Below are positions 1 through 8,091 of a stretch of DNA of 64,000 nt, one piece after another. The translations under genes and the position numbers were made by a program. The DNA lies in contig CACOPQ010000003.1 of assembly GCA_902629125.1 (NCBI GenBank), forward strand, positions 62,001 to 126,000, in the 5' to 3' direction. Position 1 is the stretch's first letter. Every line of letters begins with the position of its first letter. The notes below the pieces were generated by a model. The model ran no database searches. It saw only the letters and a program-made list of their open reading frames with translations, and was not told where the DNA came from. The DNA is from an uncultured Alphaproteobacteria bacterium (lineage in GTDB: Bacteria > Pseudomonadota > Alphaproteobacteria > Thalassobaculales > Thalassobaculaceae).

Positions 1-708
1 CTTTTGCCAAATAAAGGGGAAGAATTTTTAGCGGTTTTAGAAATAAATAGGATGCACGAAATTGTCAGCCATGTTTTAGGTGAGGAATTTCAGCTTTCAT
101 CATTTTCTTCTAATATTGCTAAACCAGGTGGGATGAAAATGGATCTTCATACTGATCAGTGGTGGGCCCCCGAACCAACTAAACCGGGTCGTCGCAATTT
201 GCCGGTGGGATCGATGACGCGAAAGAAATTTGATTGTGATCTAGGATTTTCTGGCGCCAGGTCTGCGATAGCCCCGGCAGCTTGCTCCAACGTAATATTC
301 ATGATGAACGATTTTACTGACGAAAATGGAGGCACAAGACTTGTTCCTGGCAGCCATATCTTTGGGCGTCACCCTGATTTGGTAGAGGACAAAGACATTG
401 AGACTGTTGCCGCTGAAGGTAATTCAGGAACAGCCTTAATTACTGATGGAAGGATATGGCATGGCACAGGTGCTAATGTAACAAAAGAAAATAGAATAGC
501 CATGCTATTAACATTCTGCGGCCCTCAGTACAGACCACAAGTTAATTATCCGGTTGCACTCGACAGTGTAATCTTAAAGTCTGCTTCAGATCGACAGAAA
601 GCCTTGTTTGGCTTAAAAATTTGGTGGGGCTATGGCAGGACAGGTAATCCAAATTTAAATTTTATTGATCCTGATGAGCAAACTTTAGGTAAATTAACTC
701 TTTCTTAA
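1..708 (+). CDS. Phytanoyl-CoA dioxygenase family protein, 5' end outside window
   Basis: The frame is open to the left edge, so the true start lies upstream and the N-terminus is missing. The visible part is a PhyH-type non-haem Fe(II)/2-oxoglutarate oxygenase. The iron motif HTD is at about residues 49-51 counting from codon 4-6, followed by GGTRLVPGSH, and a distal histidine sits in IWHGTGANVTKENR, where the following Arg is the usual 2-oxoglutarate ligand. Such enzymes hydroxylate small organic acids, amino acids or acyl-CoAs in the cytoplasm. It ends 17 nt before a CaiB CoA-transferase start, suggesting one transcript. The substrate is unknown; the family call is firm. Confidence 0.9.
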   Translation, partial: LLPNKGEEFLAVLEINRMHEIVSHVLGEEFQLSSFSSNIAKPGGMKMDLHTDQWWAPEPTKPGRRNLPVGSMTRKKFDCDLGFSGARSAIAPAACSNVIFMMNDFTDENGGTRLVPGSHIFGRHPDLVEDKDIETVAAEGNSGTALITDGRIWHGTGANVTKENRIAMLLTFCGPQYRPQVNYPVALDSVILKSASDRQKALFGLKIWWGYGRTGNPNLNFIDPDEQTLGKLTLS

Positions 709-715
709 GAAAATT

Positions 716-720
716 GGAGA
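716..720 (+). promoter_or_regulatory. Ribosome binding site deciding the CoA-transferase start
   Basis: GGAGA at 716-720 lies 5 nt before ATG 726. It overlaps the alternative TTG codon at 714, which therefore is unlikely to be the start. Confidence 0.6.
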
Positions 721-725
721 AAAGG

Positions 726-1919
726 ATGAAAAAGGCGTTAGATGGCCTGCGGGTTATAGATATGACACATAATCAAGCAGGGCCTGCTTGCACGCAAATA
801 TTAGCTTGGCTTGGGGCGGAGGTAATAAAGCTAGAGGAACCTGGTAAAGGGGATGTCGCCAGAACAAACATGAGGGACAAAGATAGCGATAGTTTGTTTT
901 TTCTAATTTTGAACTCCAATAAAAAAAGTCTGACACTCAATTTAAAAACAGATGAAGGGAAGGAACTCTTTAAAAAAGTAATAGAGTCGTCCGATGTGTT
1001 GGTTGAAAATTTTTCTCCTGGTGCATTGGAGCGGCTTGGCTTGGGTTACGATGTGTTGTCAAAAGTGAATGAAAAATTGATTTATGCAACAATAAAAGGT
1101 TTTGGAACCTTTGGTCCATATAGTGGTTTTAAGAGTTTTGAGCCTATTGCCCAAGCTATGGGTGGAGCAATGTGCGCCACGGGGTTTCCAGAAAACCCAC
1201 CAACATATGTTTGGCCGGCTATTGGGGACTCTGGCACGGGTATGCATATGGCGATAGGTATACTCGCTGCGATACAACAAAGACATACTACTGGGAAAGG
1301 TCAAGAAGTAGAAGTTTCAATGCAGGACAGTGTAGCAAATATCATGAGAATAAGCTTACGAGATCACCAAAGGCTTGGGGGTGTTCAGAAACGTACTGGA
1401 AATCAATTAGGCCGAAATGTGCCTGGGTCGACGTACCCCTGTTCGCCTGGTGGGCCAAATGACTATATTTATATATTTGCCCAGCAACAAATGTGGAGTT
1501 CTTTTGCAAAAGCGATAGATCGACCAGATATAATAGATGACCCGAGATATGCAACAGCAGAAAATCGGTGGGAAAACAGAGACACACTTAATCCTATTAT
1601 AGAGGGTTGGACACGTCAAAGGACTAAGTATGAGGCTATGCAGATTCTTGGTGATGCGGGTGTGCCCAGCGGTGCATGTCAAGATACCGGCGAGGTGTTA
1701 GAGGATCCGCATTTGAAAGAAAGAGATATGATACTGGACATAAATTATCCCCCAAGAGGAAATTACAAAACTGTTGGATGCCCCATCAAACTTTCAGATT
1801 CCGCTGCTCAAATAGAGCGACCTCCTTTTCTGGGGGAGCACTCCGAAACCGTTCTAGAAGACCTATGCGGGATTGATAAAGAGCAGTTTTCTAAATTTCA
1901 TAAAAATGGAATAGTTTAA
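726..1919 (+). CDS. CaiB/BaiF family III CoA-transferase, formyl-CoA transferase-like
   Basis: 397 aa from ATG 726. The enzyme should move CoA between carboxylic acids through an aspartyl-CoA intermediate. The N-terminus (THNQAGPACTQ, residues 14-24) and GDSGTGMHMAIGILAA around Asp168 closely resemble formyl-CoA:oxalate transferase (Frc), whose nucleophile is Asp169 and which also has Gln17. From memory of E. coli Frc, two hallmarks are absent: Trp48 is Asn here, and the glycine-rich loop near residue 259 is missing because that segment is shorter. No oxalyl-CoA decarboxylase is nearby. A CoA-transferase role is secure; an oxalate substrate is not. Probably cotranscribed with the upstream PhyH gene. 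Confidence 0.92.
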   Translation: MKKALDGLRVIDMTHNQAGPACTQILAWLGAEVIKLEEPGKGDVARTNMRDKDSDSLFFLILNSNKKSLTLNLKTDEGKELFKKVIESSDVLVENFSPGALERLGLGYDVLSKVNEKLIYATIKGFGTFGPYSGFKSFEPIAQAMGGAMCATGFPENPPTYVWPAIGDSGTGMHMAIGILAAIQQRHTTGKGQEVEVSMQDSVANIMRISLRDHQRLGGVQKRTGNQLGRNVPGSTYPCSPGGPNDYIYIFAQQQMWSSFAKAIDRPDIIDDPRYATAENRWENRDTLNPIIEGWTRQRTKYEAMQILGDAGVPSGACQDTGEVLEDPHLKERDMILDINYPPRGNYKTVGCPIKLSDSAAQIERPPFLGEHSETVLEDLCGIDKEQFSKFHKNGIV

Positions 1920-2043
1920 GGAAAAATAAATTGCCTAATGTCCTTGTATACTCTTCGAACGAGAAGCAGCCAAAACGTCCTATAGGAAATTATTTTTGCT
2001 TACCCTTAATTACCCTGATTGCAAAAGAGGCTTGTGAGTTTAC

Positions 2044-2928
2044 ATGACTATTTTGATCGAAAGAAAGCATGAGCACTTTGTTGGAGAAGTTTCCGGCATA
2101 GATTGCCGCCAAGTAGTGACGAAAAAAGACAGGAAACTATTGAACGAAGCTTTGGACCGATTTGGAGTATTAATTTTTCGCAAACAAGCAATTATAGATT
2201 TAGAGCAAATAACGTTTAGCAAGACTTTTGGTGAGATAGAATTAGCAAAAGGCGGTAATGTTACTAAAGATAAAGATCGCCGTCTTAATGTTCAAATGGC
2301 TGACGTTAGCAATCTTGATAAGAATGGTAATCTACTTGGGCGTTCTGATCGAAGACGAATGTTTAATCTCGGCAATAGGCTCTGGCATTCTGATAGCTCA
2401 TACCGTGCAATTCCAGCAAAGTGTTCTCTTCTTTCCTGTCGGAGTGTAGCATCAAGTGGCGGCGATACAGAATTTGCATTCATGCCAGCCGCTTATGATG
2501 CGCTTGACGAAGATACAAAAATAGAAATAGAGGAGTTAGTGACAGAACATTCATTACTTTACTCGAGAGGACAGCTTGGTTTTACCGATTTTGATGAGGA
2601 AGAAAGAAAAACCTTTGCCCCAGTTAGGCAAAGGTTGGTCAGGATTAATGAATTCACGGGACGTAAATCGATATTTTTGTCGTCACATATTGGTTCGATA
2701 ATAGGTTGGGAAATACCGGAGGCGCGAGATCTCATTCGGGAATTGATGGAACATGCAACAAGTCAGCCATTTGTCTACCGACATTCCTGGTCCATTGGTG
2801 ACCTTGTAGTCTGGGACAATAGACAGTGCATGCATCGTGTGAGAAGATTTGATGATGCAAGTGAGCCAAGAGATATGCGCCGTACTACGGTAGCGGGGGC
2901 AGCGAAAACAGTTCCGCAATTAAATTAA
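2044..2928 (+). CDS. TauD/TfdA-family Fe(II)/2-oxoglutarate dioxygenase, first copy
   Basis: 294 aa, full length for the family. Iron ligands are His115 and Asp117 (LWHSDSS) and His264 (CMHRVRRF), and the RDMRRTTVAG tail carries the 2-oxoglutarate-binding arginine (near R279/R280). The DNRQCMHR form of the distal motif is nearer to TfdA/2,4-D-type oxygenases than to taurine dioxygenase. These enzymes hydroxylate a carbon next to a heteroatom and release a sulfonate, amine or aryloxy group. A same-length paralogue starts 19 nt downstream, so the two are likely cotranscribed. Substrate unknown. Confidence 0.93.
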   Translation: MTILIERKHEHFVGEVSGIDCRQVVTKKDRKLLNEALDRFGVLIFRKQAIIDLEQITFSKTFGEIELAKGGNVTKDKDRRLNVQMADVSNLDKNGNLLGRSDRRRMFNLGNRLWHSDSSYRAIPAKCSLLSCRSVASSGGDTEFAFMPAAYDALDEDTKIEIEELVTEHSLLYSRGQLGFTDFDEEERKTFAPVRQRLVRINEFTGRKSIFLSSHIGSIIGWEIPEARDLIRELMEHATSQPFVYRHSWSIGDLVVWDNRQCMHRVRRFDDASEPRDMRRTTVAGAAKTVPQLN

Positions 2929-2947
2929 CAGTGTAAATAGGATAAAA

Positions 2948-3832
2948 ATGTCTTTAAAAATTGAACAAGTACACAAATATTTTGTTGGGGAAGTCTCAGG
3001 GATTGACTTATCAGACCCGCTTTCGCAAAGCGAAGTGACACAAATTGAAGAAGGAATGGATCAGCTTGGCGTTTTGATTTTTAGAGAGCAATTTTTATCT
3101 GATGAAGAACAAGTGTCCTACACTAAAAACTTTGGTGAGCTAGAATTGCATGTAGGGTCTAACGTTTTGAAGGGCAATGAAAGACGTCTTAGCTTAGAGT
3201 TTGCGGATGTAAGTAATCTTGATCAAGATGGGGAAATTTTGAAAAAGGGTGATCGAAGGCGAATGTTTAATCTAGGAAACAGATTGTGGCATACCGATAG
3301 CTCATTCAGGAATATTCCGTCTAAATTTTCTATTCTTTCTTGTAGAAGTAGCCCAAATGTTGGAGGAAATACGGAATTTTCTTTTATGCCGGCAGTTTAT
3401 GATGAGTTAGGCGAGGATACGAAGAAGGAAATAGCAGACCTCATCACTGAACATTCCCTAATTTACTCGCGCGGCCAGCTTGGTTTTTCAGATTTTAACG
3501 AGGAAGAAAAACAAATGTTCAAGCCGGTACAGCATGTTATGGTTCGAATTAATGAATTCACTCAACGTAAGTCTGTCTATCTCTCTTCGCATATTGGAAA
3601 AATACTGGGTTGGGAGATACCAGAAGGACGTGATTTTATAAGGGAATTAATGGAGTTTGCTACTCAGCGTCACTTTGTCTACGCGCACGAATGGAAGCCG
3701 GGCGATCTTGTGATGTGGGACAACCGGCAATGTATGCATCGCGTAAGGCCATTTAAAGACACAGGTGAAAAGCGGGATATGCGCAGAACTACCGTAGCTG
3801 GTACAGCACCAACCCTAATTTCTGCTGAATAA
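2948..3832 (+). CDS. TauD/TfdA-family dioxygenase, second tandem copy
   Basis: 294 aa, aligning with the upstream copy without gaps at the motifs: His115, Asp117 (LWHTDSS), His264 (CMHRVRPF) and RDMRRTTVAG at the C-terminus. By eye well over half of all positions match, so this is a tandem duplication followed by divergence. Differences are concentrated in residues 20-100 and near residue 70, a segment that shapes the pocket in this fold. The two may have different substrates, act in sequence, or form a heteromer. ATG at 2948 follows a weak AGGAT-type ribosome site. Confidence 0.93.
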   Translation: MSLKIEQVHKYFVGEVSGIDLSDPLSQSEVTQIEEGMDQLGVLIFREQFLSDEEQVSYTKNFGELELHVGSNVLKGNERRLSLEFADVSNLDQDGEILKKGDRRRMFNLGNRLWHTDSSFRNIPSKFSILSCRSSPNVGGNTEFSFMPAVYDELGEDTKKEIADLITEHSLIYSRGQLGFSDFNEEEKQMFKPVQHVMVRINEFTQRKSVYLSSHIGKILGWEIPEGRDFIRELMEFATQRHFVYAHEWKPGDLVMWDNRQCMHRVRPFKDTGEKRDMRRTTVAGTAPTLISAE

Positions 3833-3909
3833 ATCTTGAATTGTAAAACAGAAAAAAACTATTAGAGGGTCACACAAGTAGTTTTCGCAGTAATGGGAGA
3901 TTTCATCTC

Positions 3910-4089
3910 TTGTCGACAAAAATTAAATTTATCCTCACTCTCGGGGTAGTGCTGCTTGGGGCTCTTTGCTCTTGGTTGGAAGCAACCTACGCGGACAGTT
4001 TTGTTGCCATTGTTATAATTGGGCTGACTGTTTTTATGATAATAGCGCTTTGGTTGTTCCCAGAAGCAGGTGCAAAGGATGATAGCTGA
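3910..4089 (+). CDS. Small two-helix membrane protein, 59 aa
   Basis: A short frame not resembling any family I know. TTG 3910 is preceded by GGGAGA at 3895-3900 (9 nt gap). The product starts MSTKIKFILTLGVVLLGALC and has two hydrophobic segments, about residues 5-22 and 31-50, joined by a short acidic turn (LEATYADS). It ends in a charged tail (EAGAKDDS). The positive N-terminus followed by a helix fits a membrane-inserted small protein. It lies 77 nt after the second dioxygenase on the same strand and is convergent with the next gene. The ribosome site and the regular hydrophobic pattern argue for a real gene, but the TTG start keeps confidence moderate. Confidence 0.55.
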   Translation: MSTKIKFILTLGVVLLGALCSWLEATYADSFVAIVIIGLTVFMIIALWLFPEAGAKDDS

Positions 4090-4126
4090 TCCGATTTGAT
4101 TTTCTAATAAGTCCGGCGATCAGTGT

Positions 4127-4987
4127 TTATGAATTGTCCCGAATGAAAGGATATATCCTCGTAAAGTCAGAGCCGGGTTCAGCTTTTTCAAGTTTTGCGA
4201 ACTGATCAGCTACAATTGGCGCTATACTGCAAGGTGTGTTTGATCTTGAAACATTTTCAACGTATAGCCTTACATCTTTTGCCATCATTTTGGTAGCAAA
4301 TCCTCCATCATAAGCCTCGTTGGCAACTCTATTTGGAAATTTATCCATAGTTGCTGTATTCCTTCCACTGGAAACATTTACTACGTCCAACATCGCATTC
4401 ATGTTCAAGCCGTTTGCAGCGCCAAAAGCCATGGCTTCGCTGGTTGCAGCCATTGCTGTTGCTGAAAGAAAATTATTTAAAAGTTTCACCGTTTGTCCTT
4501 GACCAGGGTTTGGACCAACATGAAAAATATTAGCACCAATACACTTCAAGATTGGTTGGACTTTTTCAAAGATATTTTCTTTGCACCCAACCATAACAGC
4601 GAGTGTTGCTGCGTCTGCCCCGGCTATTCCGCCTGATACAGGCGCATCTACATATTCAATTCCTCTTTTCGATAATAGTTCAGCTGCTTTCTTTGCGTCT
4701 GGGATCCCAATTGTTGATGTGTCAATAACTATCTCAACAGATGAATTAGGCGAATTTAATATTTCTTGAGCGATTTCCAGTGTATCCGGACCTGCGGGTA
4801 TTGATAAGATTAGAATATTAGCTTCTGAAATTACTTCCGAATTTGTGGTTGCAACATGAGCGCCCTGGGGAGCTGCTGAAGTGTCCATTTTATCGGTAAC
4901 AAACATTTGATATCCATTTTTGGCAAGGTTTTTTGCCATTCGGTTTCCCATGCTTCCTAATCCGATCCATCCAATTTTATCTTGCAT
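4127..4987 (-). CDS. NAD(P)-dependent 3-hydroxyisobutyrate dehydrogenase family protein
   Basis: 286 aa, typical length for beta-hydroxyacid dehydrogenases. The Rossmann motif GLGSMG is at residues 9-14, the substrate-binding DAPVSGG at 114-120, and the catalytic lysine is Lys168 with Asn172 (GQGQTVKLLNN). It should oxidise a 3-hydroxyacid (3-hydroxyisobutyrate, tartronate semialdehyde/glycerate or similar) or reduce the matching semialdehyde in the cytoplasm. It is a single gene, transcribed away from the CoA-transferase/lyase pair with about 257 bases between. The family includes MmsB, GarR and GlxR; context does not choose among them. Confidence 0.93.
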   Translation of the reverse strand: MQDKIGWIGLGSMGNRMAKNLAKNGYQMFVTDKMDTSAAPQGAHVATTNSEVISEANILILSIPAGPDTLEIAQEILNSPNSSVEIVIDTSTIGIPDAKKAAELLSKRGIEYVDAPVSGGIAGADAATLAVMVGCKENIFEKVQPILKCIGANIFHVGPNPGQGQTVKLLNNFLSATAMAATSEAMAFGAANGLNMNAMLDVVNVSSGRNTATMDKFPNRVANEAYDGGFATKMMAKDVRLYVENVSRSNTPCSIAPIVADQFAKLEKAEPGSDFTRIYPFIRDNS

Positions 4988-5244
4988 CTTTATAAAACCT
5001 CTCCCATAAGCCCAAAAATTCTGGTTATTCTGCTCTAATGTATCTAAAAAAATATGATGTAAAAAGTATTAACACCCTTCATCGCAATGAAAATATTTCT
5101 TAATTTAAATAGGGTAATAGTTATTTGTTCGAAAAATGAATAATATGTCGATGTATTCAACCGTTTAAATTTTGTAATATAAAATTTCTCGAAATATGGA
5201 ACTAATTGCTTGTTTCCCTCAAATAAGACGGAAAGATAAAACTG

Positions 5245-6447
5245 ATGACAAATAACTCTAAGCCACTGACGGGTATTCGTGTGCTTGATATAGCATGTTT
5301 TATAGCAGCCCCTCATGCTGCAACTATTATGGGTGAATTTGGGGCCGATGTTATAAAAGTGGAGCATCCAGTTGGAGGTGACCCGTGGAGAAGATACGGT
5401 ACTAGAACGGATCTAGCAGATCAGTCTCTTGCATGGTTAAACGAAGCAAGAAATAAACGCTCAATAACACTCGATCTCAGCAAGAAAAAGGGTGCAGAAA
5501 TTTTAAAAAAACTGATTAAAACAGCAGATGTAATGTGTGAGAATTTCCGCCCCGGTACGCTCGAAAAATGGGGACTCGGATGGGAAACTTTGAAGAAAAT
5601 AAATCCAGGTTTGATACTTTTAAGAGTTTCGGGTTATGGACAAACAGGCCCATATAAAGACAGACCTGGATTTGCCAGAATAGCACACGCCTTCGGCGGA
5701 TTGACATATTTGTCAGGTATACCCGGAGAAATACCTGTTACTCCAGGTTCCACCTCACTAGGTGATTATATGACGGGTATGAATGGTTGCATTGGGATCA
5801 TGATGGCTCTTAGGCACCGAGAGGCCACGGGTGAAGGGCAAGTCGTAGATTGCGCTCTATTTGAAAGTGTCTTTAGAGCACTAGATGAAATTGCACCAAG
5901 ATATGCAACTGATGGGTTCGTAAGGCAACCAGAGGGAACGGGAACTTTGAATGCGTGTCCACATGGGCATTTTCCCTCTGGCGATGGAAAATTTTTAGCA
6001 ATCGCATGCACGACAGATAAAATGTTCGAACGACTTACAATCGCGATGGAGCGTAAAGATTTATTAGAAAAATTTGGAGAGCAAGCGACACGACTTGAGA
6101 ATAGGGTGGAGGTGCTCGCAGAGGTCGAAAAATGGACGCGTAGTTTCCCAAGGGAAACACTCATCGACGTTTGCAATAACAATGGCGTACCGGCAGGGCC
6201 AATTAACTCAATTGCGGATATTTTTGAAGATGAGCACTTTAGGGCAAGGGAAACTATTAAACATGTGAATGTGCCCGGTGTAGGAGATGTTGCTGTCCCA
6301 AATGTCTTTCCAACGCTTTCAGGGACACCAGGAACGATTAATAATCTGGGTCCAGGACTTGGTGATCATAATGAGGACTTATACCGAGGGGAGTTGGGCC
6401 TTTCTGACTTAGAACTGAGCACATTGAAAGAAAGTGGCGTAATATGA
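5245..6447 (+). CDS. CaiB/BaiF family III CoA-transferase
   Basis: 400 aa, full length. The catalytic aspartate is Asp174 (GSTSLGDYMTGMNG), with the usual N-terminal LTGIRVLDIACFIAAP and the ENFRPGTLEKWGLG segment. It forms CoA esters of a carboxylic acid using another CoA thioester as donor. Its stop overlaps the start of the next gene, an HpcH/CitE-type lyase, by 4 nt (ATGA), so the two are translationally coupled. This pairing is the known logic for making and cleaving a hydroxyacyl-CoA such as malyl- or citramalyl-CoA; the specific acid is not determinable here. The roughly 250 bases upstream are AT-rich, with no recognisable site. Confidence 0.94.
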   Translation: MTNNSKPLTGIRVLDIACFIAAPHAATIMGEFGADVIKVEHPVGGDPWRRYGTRTDLADQSLAWLNEARNKRSITLDLSKKKGAEILKKLIKTADVMCENFRPGTLEKWGLGWETLKKINPGLILLRVSGYGQTGPYKDRPGFARIAHAFGGLTYLSGIPGEIPVTPGSTSLGDYMTGMNGCIGIMMALRHREATGEGQVVDCALFESVFRALDEIAPRYATDGFVRQPEGTGTLNACPHGHFPSGDGKFLAIACTTDKMFERLTIAMERKDLLEKFGEQATRLENRVEVLAEVEKWTRSFPRETLIDVCNNNGVPAGPINSIADIFEDEHFRARETIKHVNVPGVGDVAVPNVFPTLSGTPGTINNLGPGLGDHNEDLYRGELGLSDLELSTLKESGVI

Positions 6448-7331
6448 AAAAACACGCAAATAGAACCTATTTATTCGCTCCAGGTAATCATGAAAGACGG
6501 GTTGATAAAGCGCTGGGCTTAGGCTCAGATGTTGTCATTTTAGACCTAGAGGATGCAGTAGCTATTTCAGAAAAAGAAAAAACAAGGCAAATCATAAATG
6601 AACGGCTCCAGCAAAAAAGGAATTGTGCAGTATTTGTAAGAGTCAACGCATACGATACAGATTTCTGTTTTGGGGACATTTATTCAATTGTTGCTGAAAA
6701 CCTAGATGGAATTGTTCTGCCAAAATTAGAAAGTTCAGCTGACCTGAAATCAGTTGATTGGTTTTTGAGTAATCTTGAGAAAGAAAGAAATCTACCTGTT
6801 GGCGGTATTGAGCTTATGCCAATAATCGAAACAGCCAAAGGTGCTGCATCAATACGTGACATTGCCACAACCTCATCCCGTGTTCGTAGACTGGCTTTTG
6901 GTGGAGGTGATTACACCCGAGATCTGGGAATGGAATGGAGTTTATCGGAAGAGGAGCTTTTACCAATAAGGTCAGAATTTGTTCTGGCATCACGTTTTGG
7001 GGATTTGGAACCTCCAATAGATACAGTTTTTATTCATATTAAAGAACACAGTGCATATTTGAGATCGTGTCAGAACGTTTTGAAACTGGGGTTTCAAGGA
7101 AAGATGTGTATTCATCCTGATCAGGTGGCCGTAACAAATGAGACGTTCACGCCCAGCGAAGAAGAGGTTGTTTGGTCAGAACGAGTGATAAGCGAATTCG
7201 AAAGAGCAGAGGCGGAGGGCGTGGCATCTATACAAGTGGATGGTTATTTTGTCGATTACCCGATAGTGGAAAAGGCACAGCGAATAGTAGATATGGCAAA
7301 TTTGCTCCATGAATTAGCTTCATCTAAATGA
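6444..7331 (+). CDS. HpcH/HpaI (CitE-like) hydroxyacyl-CoA lyase
   Basis: 295 aa, the size of CitE, malyl-CoA lyase and citramalyl-CoA lyase. Family features are LDLEDAV (33-39), Arg66 in FVRVNA, LPKLES (92-97), and the Mg2+ ligands Glu129 (PIIETAKGA) and Asp156 (AFGGGDYTRDLG). The Mg2+-dependent reaction cleaves a 3-hydroxyacyl-CoA to acetyl-CoA or propionyl-CoA plus an oxoacid such as glyoxylate or pyruvate. Its 4-nt overlap with the CoA-transferase implies joint function: transferase activates, lyase splits. No citF/citD subunits are nearby, so citrate lyase is unlikely. Confidence 0.92.
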   Translation: MKKHANRTYLFAPGNHERRVDKALGLGSDVVILDLEDAVAISEKEKTRQIINERLQQKRNCAVFVRVNAYDTDFCFGDIYSIVAENLDGIVLPKLESSADLKSVDWFLSNLEKERNLPVGGIELMPIIETAKGAASIRDIATTSSRVRRLAFGGGDYTRDLGMEWSLSEEELLPIRSEFVLASRFGDLEPPIDTVFIHIKEHSAYLRSCQNVLKLGFQGKMCIHPDQVAVTNETFTPSEEEVVWSERVISEFERAEAEGVASIQVDGYFVDYPIVEKAQRIVDMANLLHELASSK

Positions 7332-7374
7332 ACGTTATAATGAAAAAATTAGTTTGTTGGGCAACTAGTAAAAC

Positions 7375-8091
7375 GTGAAATACTTCCCTATAAATTCACC
7401 TCGTGTGTGTATCGGATTGCTCATCTTTATAATAATATTGGGTCAAGTCCGCGGATTAGGGTCAAAGGAGTTAGTTTCCCAAAACCCTTTTAATTTGTAT
7501 GAAAATAAGATTCTATTTGATGTTGTTCGGGACGGAAAAAAAGTTGGATCACATGAAGTTAATTTCTTGGGTGACCAGGACGATTTTTGGGTAACCACTC
7601 GATTTGAATTAGAGATAAAAGTTTTATTTATACGGGCGTATGCTTTTAAATATTTTTCTAAGGCTAATTGGAAAAATAGTGTGTTAAGTGAAATTAGCAT
7701 CATAGTAGATGACAATGGGGAGCCATTTTCATTGAAAGGAAGGCAAGAAGCTGGAGAATTTGTGGTGGAAAGCTCCAAAACAAACTTCAAAACACCATTG
7801 CCCTTGTTTCCAACTAATCATTGGAATTCCAGTGTTGTAAACGAGAAAGTGGTGCTGAACACTCTGACGGGAGAACTAAACAGGGTGGAGATAATTGCTC
7901 GGGGTGTAGAAACATTACAAAGTGGGCACGGAAAAATAAAAGGTCAAAGATACTCTTACACTGGCGATTTAGATACTGAAGTGTGGTATGATGAGAAAGG
8001 CCGCTGGGTTGGTATGAAATTTGAGGGCAAGGACGGTAAAACTATTACTTATGTCTGCCAAAAGTGTTTCTCATCAAAAGATCGAAATTAA
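7375..8091 (+). CDS. DUF6134-type exported protein
   Basis: 238 aa with a hydrophobic N-terminal segment (about residues 9-24, VCIGLLIFIIILG) that reads as a signal peptide. The mature part resembles the DUF6134 pattern: LFDVVRDGKKVGSHEV early, a central NGEPFSLKGR, LPLFPTNHW, VLNTLTGE, and a WYDEKGRWVGMKFEGKDG ending. The family is periplasmic or lipid-associated and of unknown biochemistry. It often accompanies Cfa/DUF1365 lipid genes in Alphaproteobacteria as far as I recall. The next gene, an SDR, may overlap its 3' end by 28 nt. GTG 7375 is the chosen start; a 12-codon frame from ATG 7340 ends across it. Confidence 0.75.
   Translation: MKYFPINSPRVCIGLLIFIIILGQVRGLGSKELVSQNPFNLYENKILFDVVRDGKKVGSHEVNFLGDQDDFWVTTRFELEIKVLFIRAYAFKYFSKANWKNSVLSEISIIVDDNGEPFSLKGRQEAGEFVVESSKTNFKTPLPLFPTNHWNSSVVNEKVVLNTLTGELNRVEIIARGVETLQSGHGKIKGQRYSYTGDLDTEVWYDEKGRWVGMKFEGKDGKTITYVCQKCFSSKDRN

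Noticed and set aside
5044-5367. 107-codon minus-strand frame before the CoA-transferase
   Set aside because: Half of it is antisense to the CoA-transferase; the rest is AT-rich with many Phe/Tyr/Asn residues and no motif.
7340-7378. 12-codon frame ending across the DUF6134 start
   Set aside because: Too short and without a ribosome site to claim as a gene; could only be a chance frame.
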